From Priapulus caudatus (lineage: Eukaryota; Priapulida; Priapulimorpha; Priapulimorphida; Priapulidae): a stretch of 61,105 bases of DNA. The stretch's first letter is position 1. Each line of letters opens with the position of its first letter. The stretch is taken from assembly GCF_000485595.1 (NCBI RefSeq), contig NW_014577064.1, positions 1,186,649 to 1,247,753 on the forward strand, given 5' to 3'. Made by a program: the position numbers and the translations under genes. The notes below the pieces were generated by a model that saw only the letters and a program-made list of their open reading frames with translations, was not told the DNA's origin and made no database searches. Positions 24,079 through 36,158 of the stretch are shown piece after piece.

Positions 24079-25870
24079 GAAGAGAGAGGCGAGCGAGAGA
24101 AGAGACGAAGAGAGAGAGAGAGCGCGCGGAGAGGGAGAGCGAGACAAAGAGATGGAGAGAGAAAGAGTCATATATATCTATATCGAGAGAGAGAGAAGGA
24201 GAACGAGAGAGGGGGAGGAAGAGAGAAAAGGCTGCATAGGTCAAAACAAGATTAAATATTCCACAGAACCGACAGGACCTTTCTTCTTTTCCAATCACAG
24301 AGGAATCGTATGTCTAACAGCTATCTAAAATTGTAAGATCAGCGAGGCGACACTGCAGTGAGCGCAAGGGTGTAGAGCGCCAAACAAGAGACGTAAATTA
24401 CTGTTAGATTGCAGCCGCAAGGGAATTGCTCTGTGGCGCTTAACGCATTGAGTCTTTGACGAATCTCGTGCGAGTGACAGCTAATAAGAATTTTACTGCC
24501 ATGGACTTAGTAATCAACGTCTAGGATTGATTTGGCATTAGTGCGAGTAGTTTGCTTGGCATGCCGTCAAGCGTCGGTTGCAAATTCAATCTGAAGTCAA
24601 AAAGGTTTATTCACACCGTTCTTAGTTGCATTGGATAAATATCAATGTATGGTTGTGATGCTATGGTATGTATGTATGTATGTATGCTATGCTATGTATG
24701 TATGGTATGTATGTATGTTATGTATGTATGTATGTATTGTAATGGTATGTATGTATGCTATGTATGATTATGGTATGTATGTATGGTATGTATGTATGTA
24801 TGTATTGGTATGCTATGTTTATGTATTGTATGGTCATTAGTATGCTAGCGTATGTATGCTATGTATTATGTATGGTATGTATGTATGTATGTATGTATGT
24901 ATGTATGTGATGTAAATGTATGTATGCTATGTATGTATGTATGTAATGTAGTACGGTAGCGTAGTGTACGTAACGTTACGTACGTAACGCTACGTACGGT
25001 ACGTATGTAGTGTCGTGTATGTATGGTTATGGGTACGTACGGTACGTACGTACGTTACGTACGGTAGAGTAGCGTCACTAGCGGCTATAGTGCACGTATG
25101 TAGCGGTATGTATGTCATGTAGATGGTATTGTGATCGTATTATCCTGTTTATGCTATGTATGTATGTATGTATCGGTATGTATCGTATGTAAATATGGTA
25201 TGGTATGTATGTATGTATGGTATGTATGTATGTGATGTATGTATGTATGTGTGCCTATGTATGTATGTATGTATGTAAATGTTATGTATGGTATGGTATG
25301 TATGTAGTGTAGTCGTATTTTGGTATGTATTGCTATCTAGACGCTGTGTACATAGCGAACACACGTCTGCTCTATATGTATCTTGATATTATCGCACCCA
25401 TCCGGCGTCGTTTGTTCAAAGTTGAAGTCGGTCATAGTCGCTTCTTTCAGCCCGTTACAGATATATACTGGTCGATTTTAACGCATGTGTATAAATGCTA
25501 AAGGGAACCGGGAACTCGATTTCATTGAAAGTCAATAAGTTTAATTCGCTCTCATTCTTTTCTCGGCGCGTGGGGGTTTATCTTACTTCTGTCTTCTACT
25601 AAGCGTCTGTCTCCCCCCCCGCGCAAGTGTCACTTGTGACTGTCTACGCGCCACCCCATGCAAAATCGACGCTAGTCATCTTATTTCGTTACTAATCCAG
25701 TAGACAATCGTATTCTTGAAAGTTTGAAAGTGAACGCTCACGCGTGCGCGACAGTGAGGTGACATTACTGACGCAGGACGACAAAGTATGTTCGCAGATC
25801 GGCGCTGGCGCCGCGGCGTGTAGGTGTCTGTTATTGGTCAAATGCTTCCAAGCCGCCGATCGCATCGATG

Positions 25871-25989
25871 GAGTATATTAGGCCGCTGACGGGAGCAGTA
25901 TCGGCCTAACATTCGAAGAACCTGCCACGCTTAGAAGAACGATGCGAAGCGAAATCGAGCCGCGAGAAGGATTTTCAGCAACGACAAAG
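25871..25989 (+). promoter_or_regulatory. Promoter-like segment and 5' exon, R2 copy (noisy)
   Basis: This is the counterpart of 36013-36158. The TATA-like stretch reads GAGTATATTAGG here, and the putative exon ends ACAAAG|GTAAGC at 25989. Indels blur the TATA spacing. Confidence 0.35.
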
Positions 25990-27280
25990 GTAAGCTGACA
26001 ACAACATCTAGTCTATCTCACAGCGAGTCAATTCACCCATGTGATATTTGCGTAATTTGTGCGAGTTTGTCTATGGGCCTGTGTCTGTGAGCGGCTATTG
26101 CATGAAGTTTCAGTCTATGCGGATTAAAAACGTCATTAAAGCATTCGTGACATGGCAAACAATGTTCTTGGCTTAAATTTAAGCGGGTCTTAAACTGAAA
26201 CATTGAAAAGCTACTACTGAGTTTTGTATACACGCTAATGCTTTAATCGCGCTTTTCGTTAATATATAGGTCGTGTATACTTTTTGACTATTATATATAA
26301 TTTTGATTAAAATGTACTAAGTGAAATAGTACGTATGTGGTATCGTAGAACGCGTGTTTAGACAAATCATAATTCTGGGCAGTGCACGCGCAGTCGTTAG
26401 GTTTACATTATTTTCCAAAGGATCGTAATAGTTATGTATAAAATTTAGCAGGGAAATCCAATGAAGGCGATAGTCATCTTATCGGGTTTTATATACGCCT
26501 ATTTGTCAATGCGTAGCTGTGCGAGACCCGACGGCTCGCATTAACTATGGAAGCCTGGTCTATTCTCTGGTATGATTCGATCGTCTGTTCGTCTTGCGCG
26601 GCCTCACATGTTACGCTTCATTTCATTCGGGCGTAGTTTATCATCAGAGAGTCGTCTGGCTCGTCATGCGAGCTCGTGTGGTCTTTACATCACAACCGCC
26701 TAAATATAGCTCTGTCGGCTTCACGATCTGCCCCCAAAGGAATTATAGATATCGCCGCGAAGCCAAACGAGTTTTAGCGAAGAATTGGTATTCATATCGG
26801 CATTTCGCAGGCATTGTTATGCGGCACATGCGCGTGTTTTGCTGTCGGCTTGCTATTTCGATGACGGTCGTTTGGCTTGGCACGTGAGTCAAATACAGAA
26901 GAAGCGGATGAATTTCTATTACTGAAAGTTCGGCAATCTGCGATCTGATGCATTGCAGCAAGTATACCAGCGGCTGGCGTGTTGAAGATATTGGAGCGTT
27001 CGGATCCAAAATGCATTGCGTTGCCGTGTTTGGGCGCGCCGGTTCATCTGAATTTCGTGCTTTATCGCTTTAAGGCGGTAAGAAAAGTTGGTGAGGTTTG
27101 TTAAATCGGCATTCGGCTGTCAACCGCGGAGAAAACATGAGGATTTGTACTGTGCTATGCTATTCAATGAAATAATTGGGCTTCTTTCCTGTTTTATGAT
27201 TGTGTAGCGTAATAAACGTCATTGTCATTTCAACTATGTGTGTACGAATTGTTTCTTTATATCACATAGCATTCGTAAGA

Positions 27281-27282
<2 letters not shown>

Positions 27283-27325
<43 letters not shown>
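27283..27325. repeat. (TA)n microsatellite closing R2
   Basis: A pure TA run. Sequence after it (27340 onward) differs from what follows the equivalent TA run at 37380-37427. Confidence 0.9.
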
Positions 27326-27326
<1 letters not shown>

Positions 27327-27330
27327 CCTA

Positions 27331-27785
27331 TGTGTACGCCATGTAGTAGCATTTGTAACTAGCCTCTCTAACTTGCTCTAGTTCTCGCGACTAACCATTG
27401 TAAGAGTGCCTTCAGTGGAGCATATCTATGCCGTTCAAGTATTATCATTATTTCAATAATTGAATACAGCGGAACCGATGTATATGCAGAGAATATACGA
27501 GAAAACCAACATTAACTAACGATTTCATGTCTAATTTACAACACCAACTCGAGTGTGTAGTGGAGGGCGTGTTAATGCGAGAAATCATACAAACCCCAAA
27601 TTTATCGGCATTTTCCGCATCGCAGAGAATATAGGTGATTGCAATTTTCTTGATGGATAGTATTCTTGCTGATAGCACCGTTTGAATCGTTAAGCGCGAG
27701 TGTATGAGAGAAGTTATATGTCGCATTCATAGGTATGACATTCGAGCGTGCGTGTCGGCTGTCCGCAACAGTCCGGATTGACTAT
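27331..27785. other. Unique intronic sequence
   Basis: Clean sequence without a recognisable feature. The minus-strand open frame 27448-27726 has no domain that I can identify. Confidence 0.4.
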
Positions 27786-28454
27786 CATTTCACTCCAACA
27801 AAGGATATTTATGGTAAATTTCGAAACGATTCGATGCTGCCCAATTGATATGGGAGAATGTGACAAGTTAGTTATCAGGATGGATTTCACATAATCGCCC
27901 TAATCACCTATCTGCATGAATACGGAATATCGGTGACTTTGATCTTTCTTTACCGCTAACGGTTACTTATAACAGCAGATTTTGTCGATTTGGTTTTGTT
28001 TTATTGGTTACTCCCATTCGGGTTCTATAAGGTTTTCGATATATGTTTAATATATATATTTTATATCTATGAGCTTCTCCTATGAGACATCCACTAATCG
28101 CCAGTTGACTGCAGCATGAATGAATAATAGTTCTGATGGCGGGTTATCGGTGGTTGTGTAACGTCTTACCAGTGCAGTGCAAAAGCGAGCGCTCTGATAT
28201 TACTAGACTACTTGTGATCGCAATTAAGAGATTGACCGGCAATCCTGGCGTAGCTATGGTGACGAGGGATTCTCTAGTAGAGTGGCGTTTCGTGTTCGGT
28301 ACTACGACGCACGTTCTCGCCCGACGTGATCACGTTGTTCTCAGCAGGTGTTTGCCATTATCCTTGTCAGTGGTAACCGCTGTTTGCGTCTCTCTAAAGT
28401 TGAGAGTAGCTGTTCAGCCAAGGGTATATTCCGTACGTCGCTATCTTTTGCAAG
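27786..28454. repeat. Solo unit of the ~740-bp dispersed/tandem repeat
   Basis: It starts CATTTCACTCCAACAAAGG and ends CTATCTTTTGCAAG. It is the same unit as the array at 39351-40800, a few per cent diverged. A 118-codon frame within it recurs in the array and is carried by the repeat. Confidence 0.85.
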
Positions 28455-30833
28455 AGAGAGAGAGAGAGCGAGAAATAATATATATCGTATAGTCTATACA
28501 TAGAGTCGGCGTCATGAGTTACGTGAAAACTCGGCTTTAGCTATTGGCCTATTCTATGATAATACTACTTCTTGGAGTGGTATCATGGCGTCCGGTGGCA
28601 GCATGTAGTAACCGCTAAGAGCTATCCAGTTAGTATATACAGATTAGTTCACACTTAGCGCGCGCGGGTCACTAACATTTATATTCGCACTAAAATTGCG
28701 CACTGCGAACAACGATGGTAATCCGCCGATAGACGCTTAGCCTATTGATCGCGAAATGTAGGCAAAAGCAAAACATAGAAAGTAGACTGAAGAAATTTTA
28801 GGAGAAACGAATACAGATTCTATTCATGTACGCCTGGTAATAATGTTGCACCTGCTTAGTTATGAACAAGAAAAAGATAATGCGTTCTGAGAAAACGTAT
28901 TCACAGACTATTAACCAGTGCATACACGATATAGAAAATATCTCGCAGTGAACACACACGTATATATTCCATAGTGTGCAAACAATATGGCAAATTTGTA
29001 AACTATAAAATGGCGGTAGTACGACTAGACAGAATAAGCGAACGAGTCTTTTTTGTGATCGTTTTTTTTATGCTATATTTGTTATATAAAGATGTCCTGT
29101 ATCTTAGGTCTAGTCATAAATCTAGTGCATTAGTTTCTGATCTAATATCTGTTTAGGCCGGTTAAATTCAATCGGATACATCAATCAATAGATATTATAA
29201 TTACAATCGTAATAAGACGGTATAATTGGCAAATTATGCGATATCGCGTCTACGATAATGATTCGATGTGATCCGAAAATCTTCTTTTAAAATTTGCTTG
29301 TAACCGCTAATGGTCTGACGTCGTTCGTGAAACATGGGCGCTCTTACAATGGCTACGATCATTGATTATTTACGTAACTAAAATATTCGCCTTTTCAGTG
29401 AACGCGGATTATTGATGTGTAGCCGTCCTCATGTAAAGCGAGCAATATATGAGAGTGGCAGGATCAGCTTTTCATTAGATAATATTCTCCTTTACCAATC
29501 AATAAAACAAAGATTGCGTTAACAGTCACTAGATGTCGTTGCAAAGACAGATGCGTCTAAAAAATTAACAAGAATTGTTACGCATAATACAAAGAAAAAG
29601 TGCTGACAAGGAAAGAAGTAGAATAAACGCATGGACTAATATTGTTGCTCGCAGTCAGGTTGAATAGAAGCCATACATGCAAAGCAGAAATATGTTGCAA
29701 GAAGAAGATAAGGAAATGTCGTGACGTCACTGTGATCTTTCGTCGCCGTTTTGCTTCGTCTATCAATTTAATGCACCGCAAGAGAATATCGTAGATCGAT
29801 AAATTTTGCATCAAAATATTATCATTAAATTTCTCAGGAGATATCGACGTAATTCGATTAATCCGTGAACGCGTCTACCCATCATATCTAACCAGACGCA
29901 TTCGGCGGCTGACATGCGCCGAGCGACTCCTCGTCCCCAGTCGATTATAGAGGGGATTTTAATATTATTTGTCTTTCATAATAACGTGCGTCATCATAGG
30001 CGTGTCCCGCAGGAGTCGTCTCCACTATTGTCGCGGTGGAGCCACCGTCGACCGCACACGGCGCGTGCGTCTCCATCGGAAGTTTAATCTGCAACGCCGC
30101 GAAGCTGTGGGAATACCAACGACGCATTGGCGGATGCGTTTCCCGCGTCTCATACTAGCATGTTCAGCATACTAGCACGTTCGTCATGCTAGCAGCGGAT
30201 GCTATACCGGAGTGCGACAGAAAGCTGACGCGTTCATTGCTTACGCGCGCTTGCACACGCGCAGGCGCGCGGGTGGCTGGTAACATGAGCAGTCCGACTT
30301 GCTACATTACCGGAGCCGATGCGATTACGTCACTACGCGTCACTATACCTATTGCCACGGACGCCAGCGATAATAGACTATATGATAAATCTACGGTGTT
30401 ACGTCACAAGGTTTGATGGGTGAATTGGCACCTTGCTAATTTTGTGTGCAGATGCATTTGCGTGTCGAGTACACGAGATCGATATATTCGTAGAGGCAAT
30501 TGAAAGGTTTACTGGACGTGTTTATCAATGCGGATGAAATACACGTTTTCACTAAGTGTGCACGATAAAGATTACGCGTGCAAAGATTTCGTTGTAAAAT
30601 GCGCGTATGTCTGAAAACAAGCCTTTATATTATCATTCAACATGCAGGGTAATATGAGCTATATTTTTCGGTAGCTTGTCATTTCTAAATTTCTTTCTTT
30701 ATTTCTTTCTTTAGATGTTTATTTCTTTATCTGCGTGTCTATGAGTTTCATTATGCCGAAATCACTGGAACAACAACAACAGCAACAACGACACCCACAA
30801 AAACTACTATGTACTACCATTACAACAACTACT
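28455..30833. other. Unique intronic sequence, no exon seen
   Basis: No splice-flanked coding segment is found. A short frame at 28974-29156 has a hydrophobic stretch (VFFVIVFFMLYLLY) but no supporting signal. Confidence 0.4.
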
Positions 30834-30835
30834 AG

Positions 30836-30882
<47 letters not shown>
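30834..30882. repeat. (CTA)n trinucleotide microsatellite
   Basis: About 16 ACT/CTA units, preceded by AAC-type trinucleotides. Confidence 0.95.
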
Positions 30883-32754
30883 TTAATTGCAATTAAACTA
30901 GATCTATTGAGGTAATTTTGCACCATATATAGTGCATAATAGAGTTATTTAGCACAGTCTGGATATTTCCTAGTGGCGCCACACCCGCGTAACTTATTTA
31001 CGTTTGACTAGGGCGACTGAAACGTGACGTCACACAATATCGCGAGCGATTGCTGGGACATACCCGAGTTAACTGGTATAAAGAAATTCCATGTTAACTG
31101 TATTGGTATATCCTGATTGGCTCGGTGGCCAAAGGGTAATTAAAAATGCCCTAATTATTTTGGCGTTTTCCCCGATACTAGGTTTCAATGAAGCGAGAAA
31201 TTAGCCGACCTTGGAATCAGTCTCTCGCTCCAATATTCCCCGCGTGTAACCTCCTATTTTAGTGTCGTCTGCTCCACACGATCACGTGACACGCTAATGG
31301 CAATGTCAACTTCAGGCGAAGGTTCGTGGTACGCGTGACGTGATGTGTGGCATGTAGTGTCGCGCTGTTTGCTAGCCTTTCTAAAGCGAGGGATGTACGT
31401 ACCGTCTACATTTCGCTTTCGATGATAATGGGACACAATCGCCTTGAATCGGCTGCATAGAGGAACTGCGTACGAGTGGGCCTGCTCTATAGACGCACTT
31501 GTATAATAACGGCGGCCAGTTATAGACGAGCGAAGGAATACAACTGCAGTAATTGCACTACATGTGTCTTTCATCTGTCGCATATATATCATGCCTTCTA
31601 TTTCGCTCGTTGTCGCCGACAGCATTAGCAATACTCGCCTCTTAATAACCCTGCGTGAAGTGTTGTCATCGTGATTATATGCGCAGCGCGTTGAAGCTGG
31701 CTGCCTATTAGTTCGGAGGCTGGAGATATTTGCTAAGAAATTTCAAAGCCGTATTTTTATTTCTACAGAGAAAGGCGAACGGCAATTATAATGCATCTCC
31801 GAATAATATTATAACCAGCGTATAGGTAATATTGTAAGCGATTATAGCGTTCAATAACACACAAACTATATTTGCCTGTTATCGCTAAATACATATAACG
31901 TGTTAAACGCGTGCCTCGGTTTTCTTTATGTATGTAGTTTCCCATAAGGCGTTATCTCCTTCCGCTTTTTCTGGGTCTCTCTCTCTTCTTTCTCCATATT
32001 TTACAATCCCCATCTTCCCCTTCCTCTCACCCGTTTTCGCGAACCCGCTGTTTAGGGTGGAAAGTGAGGTTATATAACACTTCTTAAAACAGAATAAATT
32101 AATAGCTTAACAGGTAGCAGCCGGCTGTTGTTTGACAGCTTTGCAGATTCCGGTTCCGGTCGACATAGTTTCCGGTTCCGGTCGACATAGTTTCCGGATC
32201 CGGACGCCACTTGTCGTTATCTCGGCGTGGTGGCGACCATGTACCACGGCGTATTCCCCAGATGAACTCTGAGTCACAGCGCAAATATCGAAATTAAAGT
32301 TTCGCATCAGTTGCCGTCAATCATAAGCCCGTGCATTAACAGCGCATTCACGCTTCTTTACTTCTCCGAAAATCAACTCCCAGCGGATGGCCGAGGAATA
32401 ATCTATGTATCATTATCACGTATGTATAGCTTAATAAAGTAAAAGTCCCTCTACCGTGTCACTCATGGCACTTCCTAATCACATTTTCGCAAAAACAAAA
32501 GGTTTGATGACTTACTCTTGATCTGTTAGCGGTCATCCTATAGTGCTATTTTTAATTAATTTTGAAGTCCTGCAACGCATGAACGCATGTCTATATTTAC
32601 GCTGTGGTCGGGTAAAGACTGAGCAATTGATTTACGCGTGATTGTGTCTGCAGAAATAGGTGAGTAGATACGTATTAAAAGAGTACCCCACAGACACGCA
32701 TGCACGCATGCACGCATGCACGAACAGCCATGCATGTGCAAACACGCACGTGCA
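30883..32754. other. Unique intronic sequence with a short tandem repeat
   Basis: No coding exon is recognised. At about 32147-32212 a 22-bp unit (CCGGTTCCGGTCGACATAG core) is repeated about two and a half times. Confidence 0.5.
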
Positions 32755-32959
32755 CGCCCGCATCACTCATCATACACTCACATGCACACAACACACACAC
32801 AACGACACACCACACACGCACGCACACACCACACACAAACACACACACCACACACACACACACACACAGCACACACATACACACATACACACACACACAC
32901 AACACAACACACACGCACCACAGCACACCACCACACGCGACGCACGCACACACAGCACA

Positions 32960-33003
<44 letters not shown>

Positions 33004-33036
33004 CACCCACACACACATGCACACACACACACACAC

Positions 33037-33115
<79 letters not shown>

Positions 33116-33117
33116 AA
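32755..33117. repeat. (CA)n/(TA)n microsatellite just upstream of NPF exon 2
   Basis: Long imperfect CA repeats end in an ATATAT run about 80 bases before the exon 2 acceptor. The His/Thr-rich frame crossing into the exon is an artefact upstream of 33199. Confidence 0.95.
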
Positions 33118-33198
33118 TATCAGCAAACATGCGCCATGCCGAGCAATGGCTATACAAAAGAAGACACGCGTTAAACCGCATTTGCTCGTGTATTTCAG

Positions 33199-33286
33199 AT
33201 TTGGAAAACGGACATTCGATGATTTGCGAGAGTTCGTTCAACGAGACTCGCTTGAGAAGCCGTGGTACGAATCAATACTCCAGTAA
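33199..33286 (+). CDS. NPF: Neuropeptide F precursor, exon 2 (amidation/cleavage site and C-terminal peptide)
   Basis: After the acceptor TGTATTTCAG the first base A completes Arg65 (AG|A). Then come F66, G67 (amide donor) and K68-R69 (dibasic cleavage), so the mature peptide ends RPRF-amide. Residues 70-93 form a C-terminal flanking peptide (TFDDLREFVQRD, then SLEKPWYESILQ) followed by TAA at 33284-33286. The phase fits exon 1 exactly, and both sides read as one canonical NPF C-terminus. The exon therefore belongs to this gene despite the ~17 kb distance. The 93-residue total is normal for the family. An alternatively spliced insert within the mature peptide, known in some arthropods, is not seen. 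Confidence 0.95.
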
Positions 33287-33659
33287 AGATGTGAATGAAC
33301 CATTGTCACCGGTGTTACAGCGCCTTGTCACAGGTGTCTGTGATACAATGCATAACCATCCTCGCTGATAATGATTCTCGTGTATACTACCTCGCGCGCT
33401 AACTCTAACTTGTACTTTGTATCTTGTAACTTAAGGTCCGAAGAATTTTTCACATACTGGAAGACTGGCTTGTGGGATAATTATCCAAACAACAAAGATG
33501 GGCGCAAAGGCATCTCGATATTTATACGATATTATGGTCGATATTAGGCGCATTTTAGGATCCGATATTAGGATCGATATCGATATCAGGTTCTCGATAT
33601 TTTATAAAGGACACACACACACACACAGACACACACACACCACACACAACCACATACAA

Positions 33660-33705
<46 letters not shown>

Positions 33706-33737
33706 ACACACAGGTATTCTGTGTATAAAATAATAAA
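33287..33737 (+). other. Probable NPF 3' UTR
   Basis: The stretch follows the NPF stop codon directly. The first canonical polyadenylation hexamer I see is AATAAA at 33732-33737, just after a CA microsatellite (33607-33712). Transcript data would be needed to fix the end. Confidence 0.45.
33607..33716. repeat. (CA)n microsatellite
   Basis: A CA/CACACC repeat, probably inside the NPF 3' UTR. Confidence 0.95.
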
Positions 33738-34614
33738 TAAATATATAAATGAATATATATATTATATATATATATTTATGTATCGGTGGCTTGACAAGGC
33801 CGTTCACCTGTTAACTCTCGCCAGCGTGACAGAAGGTCATCGCCTGACACCATACACACAGCTCTAAAAAACTCTACATATGTACTCTGAGCACTTTACA
33901 AATGAGCCTTTCAAGGAAGTTTATTGCGCAGGAACATGAAATAGCTAGTCTATGTTTCCAGACGTTCATGCAGCCGGCAGGAGCATATATACGCGTCGCA
34001 TACTACTACGCCTCACGCAAGCACGGAGTGAAGATATTGCTGGCGTCAATGCACAGACATCGCCTCGAAATTCAGTGGGCCAAACCTTTTCCTGTGATCT
34101 TCGCAAGTTTTCTCATTCTATCAACGAAATGATTACAGAGCGACGCGGCGCAGAAACGCCGGCGACACTTGTCGTCACAGAACGCGCGCCGACATTTTCC
34201 GAAAATTGAATGATTGATGGAGCCGATATAGCAGCCCTCTCAAAGAGAACCACTTCGTTAGCAACGCAGACGTTTGAAATCTTATTCATGAGTCGGCGGA
34301 GAGATCATTTTAATTTCCCCCTGCCGTTAGTTTAGTGCAGTCGTGTAATCGCGGCATTATAAAGCGTAATTATCTTTTTTTGCTATTGTATTAAGTTATT
34401 GCCTGCATTGCATATCGATTCCGACCTGTAAGATAACGTAACCCCGTGTAGAATAATGTGTTTATTAGGTAACAGCTCTCGAACTTTCAAAATGTCAACC
34501 AAACTTCGTCACAGATTTAGGGCAGGGATCGTTGTTTACGAGAAATAAGAAGAATACGAAGAAAATCAGCAATTAACTTACTCACGCACCTACGCACGCA
34601 CCTACGCAAACACC
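33738..34614. other. Non-coding stretch, nothing recognised
   Basis: Frames of 76 and 85 codons (33902-34209) overlap in different phases and show no domain, signal peptide or splice context. Confidence 0.4.
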
Positions 34615-34623
34615 CCCCCACAC

Positions 34624-34677
<54 letters not shown>

Positions 34678-34681
34678 CCAC
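34615..34681. repeat. (CA)n microsatellite at contig edge
   Basis: The CA run is cut by the N gap. Confidence 0.95.
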
Positions 34682-34691
34682 NNNNNNNNNN
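34682..34691. other. Assembly gap, 10 N
   Basis: Ten N. Sequence after it restarts inside repeat R at the point equivalent to 20719. Confidence 0.98.
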
Positions 34692-34939
34692 TGTAGAGAC
34701 ACAAACAAGAGACGTAAATTACTGGATTCACGCAAGGAATTGCTCTGCGCTTAACATTTGATCTTTGACAATCTCGTGCGAGTGACAGCTAATAAGAATT
34801 TACTGGCCATGACTTAGTAATAACGGGTCTAGGATTGATTTGGGATTAGTCATGTTGCTTGCAGCGTCACACGGTTGCAAATTAAATCTGAATCAAAAAG
34901 GTTTATTCACCGATTCTTATTGCATTGGATAATATCAAT

Positions 34940-35545
34940 GTATGTCTGTATGTATGTATGTATGTATGTATGTATGTATGTATGTATGTATGTATGTATG
35001 TATGTATGTTATATGTATGGTATGTATGTATGGTATGTATGTATGTATGTATTATGTATGTATGTATGTATGTATGTATGTATGTATGTATGTATGCTAT
35101 GTTATGTATGTATGTCATGTATGTATGCTATAGTATGTATTATGTATGTATGTATGTATGTATGTATGTTGATGTATGTATGTATGTATGTATGTATGTA
35201 TGTATGTATGTATGTATGTACAGTACGTAGCGTACGTACGTACGTACGTACGTACGCTACGTAGCGTATGTATGTATGTATGTAATGTATGTACGTACGG
35301 TACGTACGTACTTACGTACGTACGTAACGTACGTAGTTATGTAGCGTATGTACGTATGCTATGTATGTATTATGTATGTATCGTATGTATGTATGTATGT
35401 ATGAGTATGTATGTATGTATGTATGTATGTATGTATGTATGTATGTATGTATGTATGTATGTATGTATGTATGTTATGTATGCGTATGTATGTATGTATG
35501 TATGTATGTATGTATGTATGTATGTATGTATCTATTTTGTGTATG
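34940..35545. repeat. (TATG)n array with (TACG)n core
   Basis: About 600 bp of TATG repeats with internal self-complementary TACG patches at 35225-35262 and 35290-35335. Confidence 0.95.
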
Positions 35546-36012
35546 TATGTATCTAGACGCGTACATACAACACACGTCTCTCTATTATGTACTCTTGATA
35601 TTATCGCACCATCCGGCGTCGTTTGTTCAAATTCAATCGGTCATAGTCTTCTTCAGCCCGTTACAATATTACTGCGATTTAACCGCATGTGATAAATTGC
35701 TAAAGGGACCGGGAACTCGATTTCCATGAAAGTCAAAAGTTTAATTCCTCTCATTCTTTTCTCGCGCTCTTTATCTTCTTCTGTCTTCTACTACGTCTGT
35801 CTCCCTCCCCCCCCCCAAGTATCACTGTGACTTCTACGCCCACCCCATGGCAAAATCGGACCTAGTCATATTATTTATACTAATCAAGTAGACAATCGAT
35901 TCTTGAAAGTTGAAGTGAACGCCTCACGCGTGCGCACAGTGAGGGACATTACTGACGCAGACGACAAAGTATGCGCAGATCAGCGCTGCGCCGCGCGTGT
36001 AGGTGTCTGGTT

Positions 36013-36158
36013 ATTGGTCAATGCTTCCAACCGCCGGTCGCATCGTGGACTATATATAGGCACCTGACGGGAGCCGTATCCCTACATTCGAAGACCTGCA
36101 CGCTAGAAGAACGATCGAACGAAATCGACCCGAGAAGGATTTCCAGCACACGACAAAG
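36013..36158 (+). promoter_or_regulatory. TATA/CCAAT promoter with 75-nt non-coding first exon (candidate)
   Basis: An inverted CCAAT box (ATTGG, 36013-36017) is followed by a TATA box (TATATATAGG, 36051-36060). An initiator-like CTACATT places the start at A36084, about 30 bases from the TATA box. A 75-base exon then ends in a strong donor, ACAAAG|GTAAGC (last exon base 36158). No ATG exon that it joins was found. It could serve NPF (if the assembly order is wrong), another gene or a non-coding transcript. The equivalent exon in R2 is at 25909-25989. Confidence 0.5.

Larger units (their letters stand above)
22425..27330. repeat. Repeat block R, copy R2 (full length, very noisy)
   Basis: The block covers everything found in R1 and R3, including the (TATG)n array (24660-25340), the promoter-like 5' exon (25871-25990) and the closing (TA)n. 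Compared with R1 and R3 it has many extra single bases, as expected of an uncorrected, insertion-prone long read. Clean sequence resumes at about 27340. Confidence 0.85.
16174..33198 (+). other. NPF intron (phase 2), ~17 kb
   Basis: The intron runs from donor AG|GTAAGT at 16174 to acceptor GTGTATTTCAG at 33198. It holds repeat A copy 2, two blocks of repeat R, a 25-N gap, a noisy segment and microsatellites. Part of the R blocks may be an assembly artefact, so the real intron may be shorter. I saw no additional coding exon inside it. Confidence 0.85.

Noticed and set aside
28136-28492. 118-codon frame repeated at 40423-40746
   Set aside because: It is carried inside the ~740-bp repeat. It has no domain, and its end changes where the repeat ends, so repetition alone does not show coding.
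28974-29156. 60-codon frame with one hydrophobic segment, like the start of a type II membrane protein
   Set aside because: No donor at its end leading to a further exon, no recognisable family, and it lies inside the NPF intron.
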